From Mediterranea sp. (in: CFB group bacteria) (GTDB lineage: Bacteria; Bacteroidota; Bacteroidia; Bacteroidales; Bacteroidaceae): DNA of 64,000 bases. This document shows, piece after piece, positions 28,845 to 37,948 of the stretch (the stretch's first letter is position 1; each line of letters opens with the position of its first letter). The notes beneath the pieces were generated by a model. It did not search any database, was not told where the DNA came from, and saw nothing but the letters and a program-made list of their open reading frames with translations. A program made the translations under genes and the position numbers. Where the stretch lies: contig JAISIZ010000019.1 of the NCBI GenBank assembly GCA_031261785.1, positions 36,860 through 100,859 on the forward strand, read 5' to 3'.

Positions 28845-29927
28845 ATGGCAGAAGAAATTGTATTGATGAAAGGGAACGAGGCCATCGCGCACGCCGCCAT
28901 ACGCTGCGGAGTGGACGGATACTTTGGCTACCCCATCACTCCCCAATCGGAAGTGCTTGAGACATTGGCCGAGCTGAGGCCCTGGGAAACCACCGGCATG
29001 GTGGTGCTGCAGGCCGAAAGCGAGGTAGCCGCCATAAACATGGTGTACGGAGGAGCCGGAAGCGGCAAGATGGTGATGACCTCATCGTCAAGCCCCGGGG
29101 TGAGCCTCAAGCAAGAGGGAATCTCCTACCTGGCAGGATCAGAACTGCCTTGCCTCATCGTCAACGTGATGAGGGGAGGACCCGGACTGGGTACCATACA
29201 GCCCAGCCAAGCCGACTACTTCCAGACGGTAAAGGGCGGCGGACACGGCGACTACCGCCTCATCGCCCTCGCCCCGGCGTCGGTGCAGGAGATGGCCGAC
29301 TTCGTGGGGCTGGCCTTCGAGCTGGCCTTCAAGTACCGCAATCCGGCCATCATACTGGCCGACGGCGTCATCGGGCAGATGATGGAGAAAGTGACGCTAC
29401 CCCCGCAGAAAAAGCGACTCACCGACGACGAGGTCATCGCGCGATGCCCCTGGGCAACCACCGGGCGAACCAATATGCGCAAACCCAACATCATCACCTC
29501 GCTGGAGATGAACCCCGAACTCATGGAACAGAACAACCTACGCTTCCAGGCCAAGTACCACGAGATAGAACGGAACGAGGTACGCTACGAGGAGATCGCC
29601 TGCGACGACATCGACTACCTCATCGTGGCCTTCGGATCCATGGCGCGCATCGGACAGAAAGCGATGGAGCTGGCCCGAGAGAAGGGCATCAAGGTAGGCA
29701 TACTTCGACCCATCACCCTCTGGCCTTTCCCCACGAAGGCCATAGCCGACTACGCCGGACGGGTGAAAGGAATGCTCGTCACCGAGCTGAACGCCGGACA
29801 AATGGTGGAAGACGTCCGCCTGGCCGTCAACGGCAAAGTCAAGGTGGAACACTTCGGACGGCTGGGAGGCATCGTGCCCGACCCCGACGAGATCGTGGAC
29901 GCCCTCGAAGAACTATTAATCAAATAA
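28845..29927 (+). CDS. 2-oxoacid:ferredoxin oxidoreductase alpha subunit (VorB/KorA-like)
   Basis: 360 aa; GYPITPQSEVLETLAE, SSSPGVSLKQEGISYLAGSELPCLIVNVMRGGPGLGTIQPSQADY. Confidence 0.9.
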   Translation: MAEEIVLMKGNEAIAHAAIRCGVDGYFGYPITPQSEVLETLAELRPWETTGMVVLQAESEVAAINMVYGGAGSGKMVMTSSSSPGVSLKQEGISYLAGSELPCLIVNVMRGGPGLGTIQPSQADYFQTVKGGGHGDYRLIALAPASVQEMADFVGLAFELAFKYRNPAIILADGVIGQMMEKVTLPPQKKRLTDDEVIARCPWATTGRTNMRKPNIITSLEMNPELMEQNNLRFQAKYHEIERNEVRYEEIACDDIDYLIVAFGSMARIGQKAMELAREKGIKVGILRPITLWPFPTKAIADYAGRVKGMLVTELNAGQMVEDVRLAVNGKVKVEHFGRLGGIVPDPDEIVDALEELLIK

Positions 29928-29939
29928 ACAAGAGCAACG

Positions 29940-30116
29940 ATGAATCCCGATAAGATAAGAAACATACTGAACATCCTCTTCATGATACTGGCCGTGGCCG
30001 CCGTAGTGGCTTACTTCACCATAGCCAAGGAGAACTTCAAGCTGTTTTTCTACATCAGCTGCGCGGCCATCTTCGTGAAGCTAATGGAGTTCTTCATCCG
30101 ATTCACCAACAGATAA
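29940..30116 (+). CDS. Small membrane protein between oxidoreductase subunits
   Basis: 58 aa ORF below the track cutoff: MNPDKIRNILNILFMILAVAAVVAYFTIAKENFKLFFYISCAAIFVKLMEFFIRFTNR; two hydrophobic helices; tight operon spacing. Confidence 0.75.
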   Translation: MNPDKIRNILNILFMILAVAAVVAYFTIAKENFKLFFYISCAAIFVKLMEFFIRFTNR

Positions 30117-30129
30117 AGGAGATTACACT

Positions 30130-30897
30130 ATGACAACTATAGAAGAGATTATCAAGCCCGAGAACCTGGTCTACAAGAAACCGACTCTCATGAACGACAA
30201 TCCCATGCATTATTGCCCGGGATGTAGCCACGGCGTGGTACACAAGCTCATCGCCGAAGTGATCGAGGAAATGGGACTGGAAGATAAATCCGTCGGCATT
30301 TCGCCCGTGGGATGCGCCGTCTTCATTTACAACTACCTGGACATCGACTGGCAAGAGGCGGCCCACGGACGCGCGCCCGCGCTGGCAACCGCCATCAAGC
30401 GGTTATGGCCCGACCGCCTCGTGTTCACTTACCAAGGCGACGGCGACCTGGCATGCATCGGCACCGCCGAGACCATACACGCCCTGAACAGGGGCGAGAA
30501 CATCACCATCATCTTCATCAACAACGCCATCTACGGCATGACGGGCGGACAGATGGCCCCCACCACGCTGATGGGCATGAAGACGTCGACCAGCCCCTAC
30601 GGACGCGACGTCCATCTGCACGGATACCCGCTAAAGATCACAGAGATCGCCGCACAGTTGGAAGGAACGGCCTACGTCACCCGGCAGTCGGTGCAGACCG
30701 TCCCGGCCATCCGCAAGGCGAAGAAAGCCATCCGCAAGGCATTCGAGAACTCCATGAACGGCAAGGGATCGAACTTGGTGGAAATCGTGTCGACCTGTAG
30801 CTCGGGATGGAAGATGACACCCGCCGCATCCAACAAATGGATGGAGGAGAATATGTTCCCCTTCTACCCGTTGGGCGACCTGAAAGACAAAGAATAA
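30130..30897 (+). CDS. 2-oxoacid:ferredoxin oxidoreductase beta subunit (TPP-binding, KorB-like)
   Basis: 255 aa; YCPGCSHGVVHKLIAE, GDGDLACIGTAETIHALNRG, NNAIYGMTGGQMAPTT. Confidence 0.9.
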   Translation: MTTIEEIIKPENLVYKKPTLMNDNPMHYCPGCSHGVVHKLIAEVIEEMGLEDKSVGISPVGCAVFIYNYLDIDWQEAAHGRAPALATAIKRLWPDRLVFTYQGDGDLACIGTAETIHALNRGENITIIFINNAIYGMTGGQMAPTTLMGMKTSTSPYGRDVHLHGYPLKITEIAAQLEGTAYVTRQSVQTVPAIRKAKKAIRKAFENSMNGKGSNLVEIVSTCSSGWKMTPAASNKWMEENMFPFYPLGDLKDKE

Positions 30898-30921
30898 ACC
30901 GGAACAAAGAATTGTAACACA

Positions 30922-31467
30922 ATGAAAGAAGAAATAATCATAGCCGGATTCGGCGGACAAGGCGTGCTGTCGATGGGCAAGATTCTCGCTTATTCGGGAC
31001 TGATGGAGGGCAAAGAGGTGAGCTGGATGCCCGCCTACGGACCGGAGCAACGAGGCGGAACGGCCAACGTCACCGTCATCGTGAGCGACGACAAGATCTC
31101 CTCACCCATCCTGAGCAAGTACGACGCCGCCATCATACTCAACCAGCCCTCGCTCGAGAAGTTCGAACGGAAGGTGAAGCCAGGCGGCATACTCATCTAC
31201 GATGGTTACGGCATCATCACCCCACCCACCCGAAAGGACATCAAGGTGTACCGCATCGACGCCATGGACGCCGCCAACGAGATGAACAACGCCAAGGCGT
31301 TCAACATGATCGTGCTTGGCGGACTGCTCAAGCTGCGTCCCATCGTCACGCTCGAAAACGTCCTCAGAGGACTGAAGAAAACCCTCCCCGAACGCCATCA
31401 CCACCTCATACCCATGAACGAGGAGGCCATCAAGAAGGGAATGGAACTTATTAAAATGGTAAATTGA
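30922..31467 (+). CDS. 2-oxoacid:ferredoxin oxidoreductase gamma subunit
   Basis: 181 aa; IIAGFGGQGVLSMGKILAYSGLMEGKEVSWMPAYGPEQRGGTANVTV. Confidence 0.9.
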   Translation: MKEEIIIAGFGGQGVLSMGKILAYSGLMEGKEVSWMPAYGPEQRGGTANVTVIVSDDKISSPILSKYDAAIILNQPSLEKFERKVKPGGILIYDGYGIITPPTRKDIKVYRIDAMDAANEMNNAKAFNMIVLGGLLKLRPIVTLENVLRGLKKTLPERHHHLIPMNEEAIKKGMELIKMVN

Positions 31468-31578
31468 GAATTGAGAATTAAAAAAAAATGTACCGCTTCC
31501 TCTCTTTGGACGGCAACGTCCGGATGGGCGGTACATTTATTTTTTAATTCTCAATTCTCAATTTACCATTTTAATAAG
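31447..31578. repeat. Long near-perfect inverted repeat (about 50-nt arms) spanning a gene end
   Basis: CTTATTAAAATGGTAAATTGAGAATTGAGAATTAAAAAA...ATGTACCGC and its reverse complement, one indel; inner hairpin GGACGGCAACGTCC. Confidence 0.92.
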
Positions 31579-31587
31579 TATCTTTGC
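31579..31587 (+). promoter_or_regulatory. -7 box TATCTTTGC
   Basis: Directly abuts the right arm of the inverted repeat, upstream of the porin CDS. Confidence 0.55.
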
Positions 31588-31597
31588 CTCCCCATTT

Positions 31598-33811
31598 ATG
31601 AGACGAGCTCTACTTATACTCATCCTGACCCTCTTCGCCACGGGAGGAAACATCCTCCACGCGCAAGTACCCCTCTCGCCACAACGGATAGACGAGAACG
31701 GGCGCGACCAATATGGCAACCAAGTCGACCCCAGCATGATTCCCGAGAATCTCGACAGCGCCAACGTGGAGGTGAAGAGCCTGCCTCCCAAGCTCTACAT
31801 GTGGCGCATCAAGAACGTATTGGGCGACCGGGAGATCGTACCCGCCGACACCATGCACCACCAATTCCAGAACACGGGCCTGACAGAGGGAGTCAACGGG
31901 CACTACAACTACTTGGGCAACATGGGGTCGCCCCGACAGTCGCGCATATTTGTCGAGAGGGAACTCACCGCCCCTACCATCTTCATGCAGACCCTCAATA
32001 GCTTCTACAGGGGACCGACCAACTTCCTGTTCACCAACAGCAACGTGCCCTATACCAACATCACCTATTACAAGACAGGAAGCAACAAGGTCGTCGGCGA
32101 GGAGTGGTTCAAGTCGTACTTCTCCGTCAACGCCAACAAGCGGCTCGCCTTCGGATTCAACATCGACTACCTCTACGCCCGGGGATACTACCAGAACCAG
32201 AACACCGCCTACTTCAACGCCACCGTATTCGGTAGCTACATCGGCGACCGCTACCAGCTGCAAGCCATCTATAGCAACAACTACTTCAAGACCAACGAGA
32301 ACGGAGGAATCACCGACGACCGCTACATCACCGCGCCCGAGGAGATGGCCGAAGGAGGCCGGCAGTTCGAGTCGACCAACATGAACACCAACCTGTCGAG
32401 GTCCACCAACCGCAACCACGATTTCTACGCCTATCTCACCCATCGATACAGCATCGGCTTCTACCGCGACGTGCCCCGGCCCAAGGATGCCACGACACCT
32501 CCCCAGGCAACGGCGCCCAAGCCGAGATCGGTACCCCAGCCCAGGGAGGGCATTCCCGAAAGGATGATCGTGCCCAACGATTCGCTCCCGCCGACACGGG
32601 CCAACGACTCGATTCCAGCCACCGTATCCCCGGAACCGAACGATTCGCTACCTCCCGCCGAGATGCCCCTGTTGACCGCCAACGACACCCTGGTGGAGGA
32701 GTACGTTCCCGTAACCAGCTTCATACATACCCTGCACGTGGAACGCGCGCGCCGATCGTTCAACTCCGGCGACACCCTCTACACGAGCAACGCCATACCG
32801 GCCGTCAGGGACAGCACGCATTACGTGGGCATCAAGAACACCATAGGCATCGCCCTGCTCGAAGGCTTCAACAAGTACGCCAAGGCCGGCCTCACCGTCT
32901 TCGCTTCGTACAACCTGGGCAAATACACCCTCATGGGACTTCCCGGACAACCCGTCAGCTCTTACAACGAGAGCCAGCTCTACGTGGGCGGGGAGCTGAG
33001 CAAACGACAAGGACACACCCTGCATTACCATGCCATCGGACAGGTGGGGCTGGCGGGCAAGGCCGTCGGGGAATTCGACGTGAAAGGCGACATCGACCTC
33101 AACTTCCGCTTGTGGAAGGATACCGTGAGCTTCATCGCCCGCGGACGGGTGAGCAACCTGCTCGCACCCTTCTACATGCGCCACTACCACTCCAGCAACG
33201 CCTGGTGGGACAACGACATGGGCAAGGAATTTCGCTCGCACGTCGAGGGCGAGCTGCGCATAGAACGCTGGCGCACACGCCTGAGAGCCAGCGTGGACAA
33301 CATCAAGAATTACACCTACTTCAACGAGCTGGGGCAGCCCGCACAAAAGAGCGGAAGCCTGCAAGTGCTCTCCGCTTGCCTCAATCAAGACTTCAAATTG
33401 GGCATCGTTCACCTGGACAACGAAGTCATCTGGCAGAAGTCGGGCGACCAAGCGGTGCTGCCCCTTCCCGACCTGTCGCTCTACCACAACCTCTACCTCA
33501 AGTTCAAGATCGCCAAGGTGCTGAAGATAGAGCTGGGAGCCGACGTGCGCTACTTCTCCAAGTACAAAGCACCCGCCTACCGCCCCGACATCCAGCAATT
33601 CAGCCTACAGCCGCGCGAGAACCAGGTAGAACTGGGCGGATACCCCATCGTGAACGTGTATGCCAACCTCCACCTCAAGCGCACACGCTTCTACGTCATG
33701 ATGTACCACATCAACAACGGTTCGGGCAACGCCAACTCTTTCCTCGTGCCTCACTATCCCATCAATCCCCGCATCCTCAAATTCGGGCTTTCCTGGAATT
33801 TCTTCGACTAA
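31598..33811 (+). CDS. Putative porin / outer membrane beta-barrel protein
   Basis: 737 aa; signal peptide, porin-like beta-barrel, FGLSWNFFD C-terminus. Confidence 0.75.
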   Translation: MRRALLILILTLFATGGNILHAQVPLSPQRIDENGRDQYGNQVDPSMIPENLDSANVEVKSLPPKLYMWRIKNVLGDREIVPADTMHHQFQNTGLTEGVNGHYNYLGNMGSPRQSRIFVERELTAPTIFMQTLNSFYRGPTNFLFTNSNVPYTNITYYKTGSNKVVGEEWFKSYFSVNANKRLAFGFNIDYLYARGYYQNQNTAYFNATVFGSYIGDRYQLQAIYSNNYFKTNENGGITDDRYITAPEEMAEGGRQFESTNMNTNLSRSTNRNHDFYAYLTHRYSIGFYRDVPRPKDATTPPQATAPKPRSVPQPREGIPERMIVPNDSLPPTRANDSIPATVSPEPNDSLPPAEMPLLTANDTLVEEYVPVTSFIHTLHVERARRSFNSGDTLYTSNAIPAVRDSTHYVGIKNTIGIALLEGFNKYAKAGLTVFASYNLGKYTLMGLPGQPVSSYNESQLYVGGELSKRQGHTLHYHAIGQVGLAGKAVGEFDVKGDIDLNFRLWKDTVSFIARGRVSNLLAPFYMRHYHSSNAWWDNDMGKEFRSHVEGELRIERWRTRLRASVDNIKNYTYFNELGQPAQKSGSLQVLSACLNQDFKLGIVHLDNEVIWQKSGDQAVLPLPDLSLYHNLYLKFKIAKVLKIELGADVRYFSKYKAPAYRPDIQQFSLQPRENQVELGGYPIVNVYANLHLKRTRFYVMMYHINNGSGNANSFLVPHYPINPRILKFGLSWNFFD

Positions 33812-33824
33812 AGCCTTCCGCCTC

Positions 33825-34664
33825 ATGAAATCCGCAGCCCAAAGATTGGCGTTGAGATACGCCCTGCCCGTCGTCGCGGTAACACTCTTTTTCTCCATTC
33901 GACACTGCGGACAACCCAGGCAAAAGCCCGCTGGACAACCACGCGACTACGCCGACATCGTCCGCCAAGGCACGCTGCGGGCCACCACCGAATACAATTC
34001 GGTGAGCTTCTACGTCAACGGCGACAGTATAGCCGGCTTCCACTACGAGCTGATACGGGCTTTTGCCCGCGACAAGGGGCTGAAGGCCGAGATCACGCCA
34101 CTGATGAGCGTCGACGACCGGCTGAAAGGGCTGGCCGACGGACGCTTCGACATCATCGCCTACAACATACTGAGTACCGACCAATTGCGCGATTCACTCC
34201 TGCTCACCTCGCCCATCCTGCTCAACAGGCAAGTGCTGGTGCAGCGCAAAGCCACCGCCGAGAACGACTCCACCTACATACACAGCCAGCTGGAGCTGGC
34301 GGGAAAGACCGTAAGCGTAGTGAGAAACTCGCCAGCCATACCCCGCATCCGCCACCTTGGCGAAGAGATAGGCGACACCATTTACGTCAGCGAAGTGGAA
34401 CGCTACGGTCCCGAGCAACTGATCGACATGGTGGCACATGGCGACATCGACTACGCCGTATGCGACGAGGGCATCGCCCGCGCCGTCCTCGACTCCTTTC
34501 CACAGCTCGACATGCGCACCGCCATCGGTTTCACGCAATTCTACTCGTGGGCCGTCAGCAAGCGCTCACCTGTGCTGCTCGACAGCCTCGACCGCTGGCT
34601 CGAGCGCTTCAAGCCGTCGGCCGAGTACCGACGCATCTATAGGGAATATTACGGAAAAGAATAA
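33825..34664 (+). CDS. Transporter substrate-binding-domain protein (SBP_bac_3 / MltF N-terminal-like)
   Basis: 279 aa; GTLRATTEYNSVSFYVNGDSIAGFHYELIRAFARDKGLK. Confidence 0.78.
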   Translation: MKSAAQRLALRYALPVVAVTLFFSIRHCGQPRQKPAGQPRDYADIVRQGTLRATTEYNSVSFYVNGDSIAGFHYELIRAFARDKGLKAEITPLMSVDDRLKGLADGRFDIIAYNILSTDQLRDSLLLTSPILLNRQVLVQRKATAENDSTYIHSQLELAGKTVSVVRNSPAIPRIRHLGEEIGDTIYVSEVERYGPEQLIDMVAHGDIDYAVCDEGIARAVLDSFPQLDMRTAIGFTQFYSWAVSKRSPVLLDSLDRWLERFKPSAEYRRIYREYYGKE

Positions 34665-34681
34665 GAAAAAACATATCAGTC

Positions 34682-35668
34682 ATGAACGAGAACATCATCA
34701 AATGGGGATTCATCGGTTGCGGTGAGGTGACCAAGAAGAAGAGCGGGCCGGCGTTCCAAAAGGTGGAACATTCGCAAGTGGTGGCCGTAATGAGCCGCAA
34801 CCTGGAGAAAGCCAAGGCCTACGCCCAAGAGAGAGGCATACCCCGCTGGTATAACGATGCCCAAGAGCTGGTCGACGACCCCGAGGTGAACGCCGTCTAC
34901 ATCGCCACCCCACCCTCCTCGCACGCCACCTACGCCGTGATGGCGATGAAAGCCGGGAAGCCCGTCTACATCGAGAAGCCCATGGCGCAAACCTACGAGG
35001 AGTGCACCCGCATCAACCGCATAGCCAAAGAGACGGGCGTGCCCTGCTTCGTAGCCTACTACCGCCGGTATCAGCCCTACTTCATCAAGGTGAAGGAGCT
35101 GGTCGACAACGGAGCCATAGGACACGTCATCAACGTGCAGATACGCTTCGCACAGCCACCGAGCGAGCTTGACTACAACCGCGACAACTTGCCGTGGCGC
35201 CTGCAGGCCGACATCTCGGGAGGCGGCTACTTCTACGACCTCGCCCCACACCAGATCGACCTCCTGCAGCACATATTCGGCTGCATCCTCGAGGCCAGTG
35301 GATACAAGAGCAACCGCGGCGGGCTGTACGCCGCCGAGGACACGCTTAGCGCCTGCTTCCAGTTCGACGGCGGCTTGGTGGGCAGCGGCTCATGGTGCTT
35401 CGTGGCCCACGACTCGGCTCGCGAGGACCGCATCGAAATCATCGGAGACAAAGGCATGATTTGCTTCTCCACCTTCACCTACGACCCCATCGCCCTGCAC
35501 ACCGAACGCGGGCGCGAAGAGTTCGTGGTACCCCAACCCGAACACGTGCAGCAGCCCCTCATCCAAGCCGTGGTCGACCACCTGCTCGGCAAAGGCGTAT
35601 GCACCTGCGACGGCGAGAGCGCCACCCTCACCAACTGGGTGATGGACAAGATTATGGGAAAGCTGTGA
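34682..35668 (+). CDS. Gfo/Idh/MocA family oxidoreductase
   Basis: 328 aa; WGFIGCGEVTKKKSGPAF, YIEKPMAQTYEEC. Confidence 0.9.
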   Translation: MNENIIKWGFIGCGEVTKKKSGPAFQKVEHSQVVAVMSRNLEKAKAYAQERGIPRWYNDAQELVDDPEVNAVYIATPPSSHATYAVMAMKAGKPVYIEKPMAQTYEECTRINRIAKETGVPCFVAYYRRYQPYFIKVKELVDNGAIGHVINVQIRFAQPPSELDYNRDNLPWRLQADISGGGYFYDLAPHQIDLLQHIFGCILEASGYKSNRGGLYAAEDTLSACFQFDGGLVGSGSWCFVAHDSAREDRIEIIGDKGMICFSTFTYDPIALHTERGREEFVVPQPEHVQQPLIQAVVDHLLGKGVCTCDGESATLTNWVMDKIMGKL

Positions 35669-35693
35669 GCGATAAACAAAAACGAGAAAGGAT

Positions 35694-36164
35694 ATGACCA
35701 AGGAGCAACTCATGCGGAAAGCCATTGAGCTTTCCAACGAAAACATAGCGAACGGAGGCGGACCTTTCGGTGCCGTCATCGCCACCAAGGAGGGTGAGAT
35801 CGTGGCCACGGGCGCGAACCGCGTCACTGCCTCCTGCGACCCTACCGCCCACGCCGAGGTAAGCGCCATACGCGTGGCGGCAGCCAAGCTGGGCACCTTC
35901 GACCTCAGCGGATACGAAATCTACACCTCGTGCGAACCCTGTCCCATGTGCCTGGGCGCCATCTACTGGGCGCGCCTCGACAAGGTGTACTACGCCAACA
36001 CCAAGACCGACGCCAAGGAGATAGGCTTCGACGACTCCTTCATCTACGACGAGCTGGAACTGAAGCCGGCCGACCGGCATCTCCCCTCCGAGACGATGCT
36101 ACGCGACGAGGCCATAGCCACCTTCCGTACCTGGGCCGCCATGACCGACAAGGTGGAATATTAA
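35694..36164 (+). CDS. Nucleoside deaminase (guanine deaminase-like, CDA fold)
   Basis: 156 aa; HAEVSAIRVA and CEPCPMCLGAIYWARLDKVYYANTKTDA. Confidence 0.88.
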   Translation: MTKEQLMRKAIELSNENIANGGGPFGAVIATKEGEIVATGANRVTASCDPTAHAEVSAIRVAAAKLGTFDLSGYEIYTSCEPCPMCLGAIYWARLDKVYYANTKTDAKEIGFDDSFIYDELELKPADRHLPSETMLRDEAIATFRTWAAMTDKVEY

Positions 36165-36165
36165 G

Positions 36166-36212
36166 AAAAACCCTTGGAAACCCCGCGTTCGCGGCGTCCC
36201 AAGGGTTCCTCA
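36166..36212. terminator. Hairpin terminator between convergent genes
   Basis: AACCCTTGG ... CCAAGGGTT plus inner CCGCGTTCGCGG. Confidence 0.65.
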
Positions 36213-36255
36213 CACACAAAAAAATATTATTGATATTGAAAAGCTTTCGCCATTT

Positions 36256-37881
36256 TCAGAAGCGTAGCCCAAGCGTGAGCATCAGCTTATGGTTGCTGTT
36301 GGTAATCTCCGTGCCGCCGGAAAGCTCCTTGCGGTGGAAGGCGTAGAACGTCTCCTTGTACGTATTGTACCGGTAGGCCAGGTCAGCGTAGAAACTCTTC
36401 CCGCGATAGCCGAGGCCAGCGGTGTAATTGTTCGTCGCTCCCAGGTTGGCGTACTCCGTATCCGTGCGGATGGAATTGTATGGCAAATACTTGTAAGCGT
36501 CGTTCTTGAACGGAGCGGTGATGTAGTTGTATCCCAACCGCAGGGAGAACTCACGCGCCAGCCTGATCTCCGCGCCCACCCGGATGGTGTGCATGGCTTT
36601 CATCATATCCTGCATGTCGGTGGTCTCCCCCATCTCGTATCCATCGGGATCCTCTATCTTCCCCGCGCTACGGTCGGCATATTCGTACTCCGCGCCCAGC
36701 GCCACGGCCGATCCTACAGTATATCCCAAGCTGGCGTTGAACTTCCACGGCGTCACCACCTTGTACTGGAAGTCGCCATCCATGCCGTAGCCGTCGGTGT
36801 CGTAGACAGAGCTATTGCCTTTCACGTCGGAAGACAGGGCATAGTCGATAGAGGCCGAGTTGCGCTCCGTCACGCTGAAAAGCGTAGGCGTATGTACGGC
36901 CAGCCCAAACCGGAACGACGAATCTTCGAACGGGCGAACGATGATACCCAGCTTGAAGTCCACGCCACTACCGTCGGCCCAGTATCTGTTGGTTAGCGTG
37001 TAGCCTCCATAGTTCTGGCTGTCGGATCCTGTGAAATCCTCGTCGTAGGTGCTCCGGCGGTCGTAATCGATGCTGTACAGTCCCAAGGTAGCCCCTATGT
37101 AGAAGCGGTCGTAGAAGTTGAGCGCCCCGTTGATGTCGAAAGAGTGTATGCCACCGCTCTCTTTCGAGCGGTAGTTTTGTGCCACTTGGTCGCCATTCGC
37201 CATATAGGGATAGTACCTCTCGAGGATGGCATTCCCTCCCGCATCCGTTATATAATGTGGGATGAGCAATCCGTTCTGGTCGTTTGTGCCAGTCGTTCCC
37301 GCCCCGGCATTGTACGCCAGTGCCCCCAACCAAGGCACCTCGGGGTTGTGGAACACGTCGTTGGCTTGCAAAATCTTTTCCGTCGGAGGATTGAGGGTCC
37401 CATATCCGTCATAGTTCAGCATATCCGCCATCTGCAAGGTCTGCGAAGCGGCGAACGTGCCGCCTGTCAGCATACTGCGGTTGAACGAGCCGAGCCTACG
37501 GTAGTTGAATCCGAAGTTGGCGAACCGCAGGGCGGTATTGTTCCCTATCTTGGCGGAGAACACGAAGCCCGCGTTGTCGAACGAGGCATGCGTTTTGTCC
37601 TGGCTCATTCCCAGGGCCGACTTCGCCTTAGTGTTCTCTACGCCGAACGAGATCATCACGTCGTTGCTCCGATAGATGCCGATACCGGCGGGGTTGGTGC
37701 CCATGGTACTGATATCGCCTCCCAAGGCACCCATGGCGCCGCCCATTCCCACGAACCGGGCAGTCCCGTTCAGGTCGGTAGTCATCCATCGGTTGGCATC
37801 GTATATCGTGGTCTGTGCGGTGGCGAGGCTCGTGCCCATCGAGAGCAGGCAAGCCACCACAATCTTATTTGCTGTTTTCAT
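36256..37881 (-). CDS. Outer membrane transport protein (OmpP1/FadL-like beta-barrel)
   Basis: 541 aa; signal peptide, ARFVGMGGAMGALGGDISTMGTNPAGIGIYRSND. Confidence 0.75.
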   Translation of the reverse strand: MKTANKIVVACLLSMGTSLATAQTTIYDANRWMTTDLNGTARFVGMGGAMGALGGDISTMGTNPAGIGIYRSNDVMISFGVENTKAKSALGMSQDKTHASFDNAGFVFSAKIGNNTALRFANFGFNYRRLGSFNRSMLTGGTFAASQTLQMADMLNYDGYGTLNPPTEKILQANDVFHNPEVPWLGALAYNAGAGTTGTNDQNGLLIPHYITDAGGNAILERYYPYMANGDQVAQNYRSKESGGIHSFDINGALNFYDRFYIGATLGLYSIDYDRRSTYDEDFTGSDSQNYGGYTLTNRYWADGSGVDFKLGIIVRPFEDSSFRFGLAVHTPTLFSVTERNSASIDYALSSDVKGNSSVYDTDGYGMDGDFQYKVVTPWKFNASLGYTVGSAVALGAEYEYADRSAGKIEDPDGYEMGETTDMQDMMKAMHTIRVGAEIRLAREFSLRLGYNYITAPFKNDAYKYLPYNSIRTDTEYANLGATNNYTAGLGYRGKSFYADLAYRYNTYKETFYAFHRKELSGGTEITNSNHKLMLTLGLRF

Positions 37882-37948
37882 TGCTTGGAATGTTAATGGT
37901 TGTACACGCTAACTTTAATCCTTTTCCTATCCTTGCCGACGACGAGAT

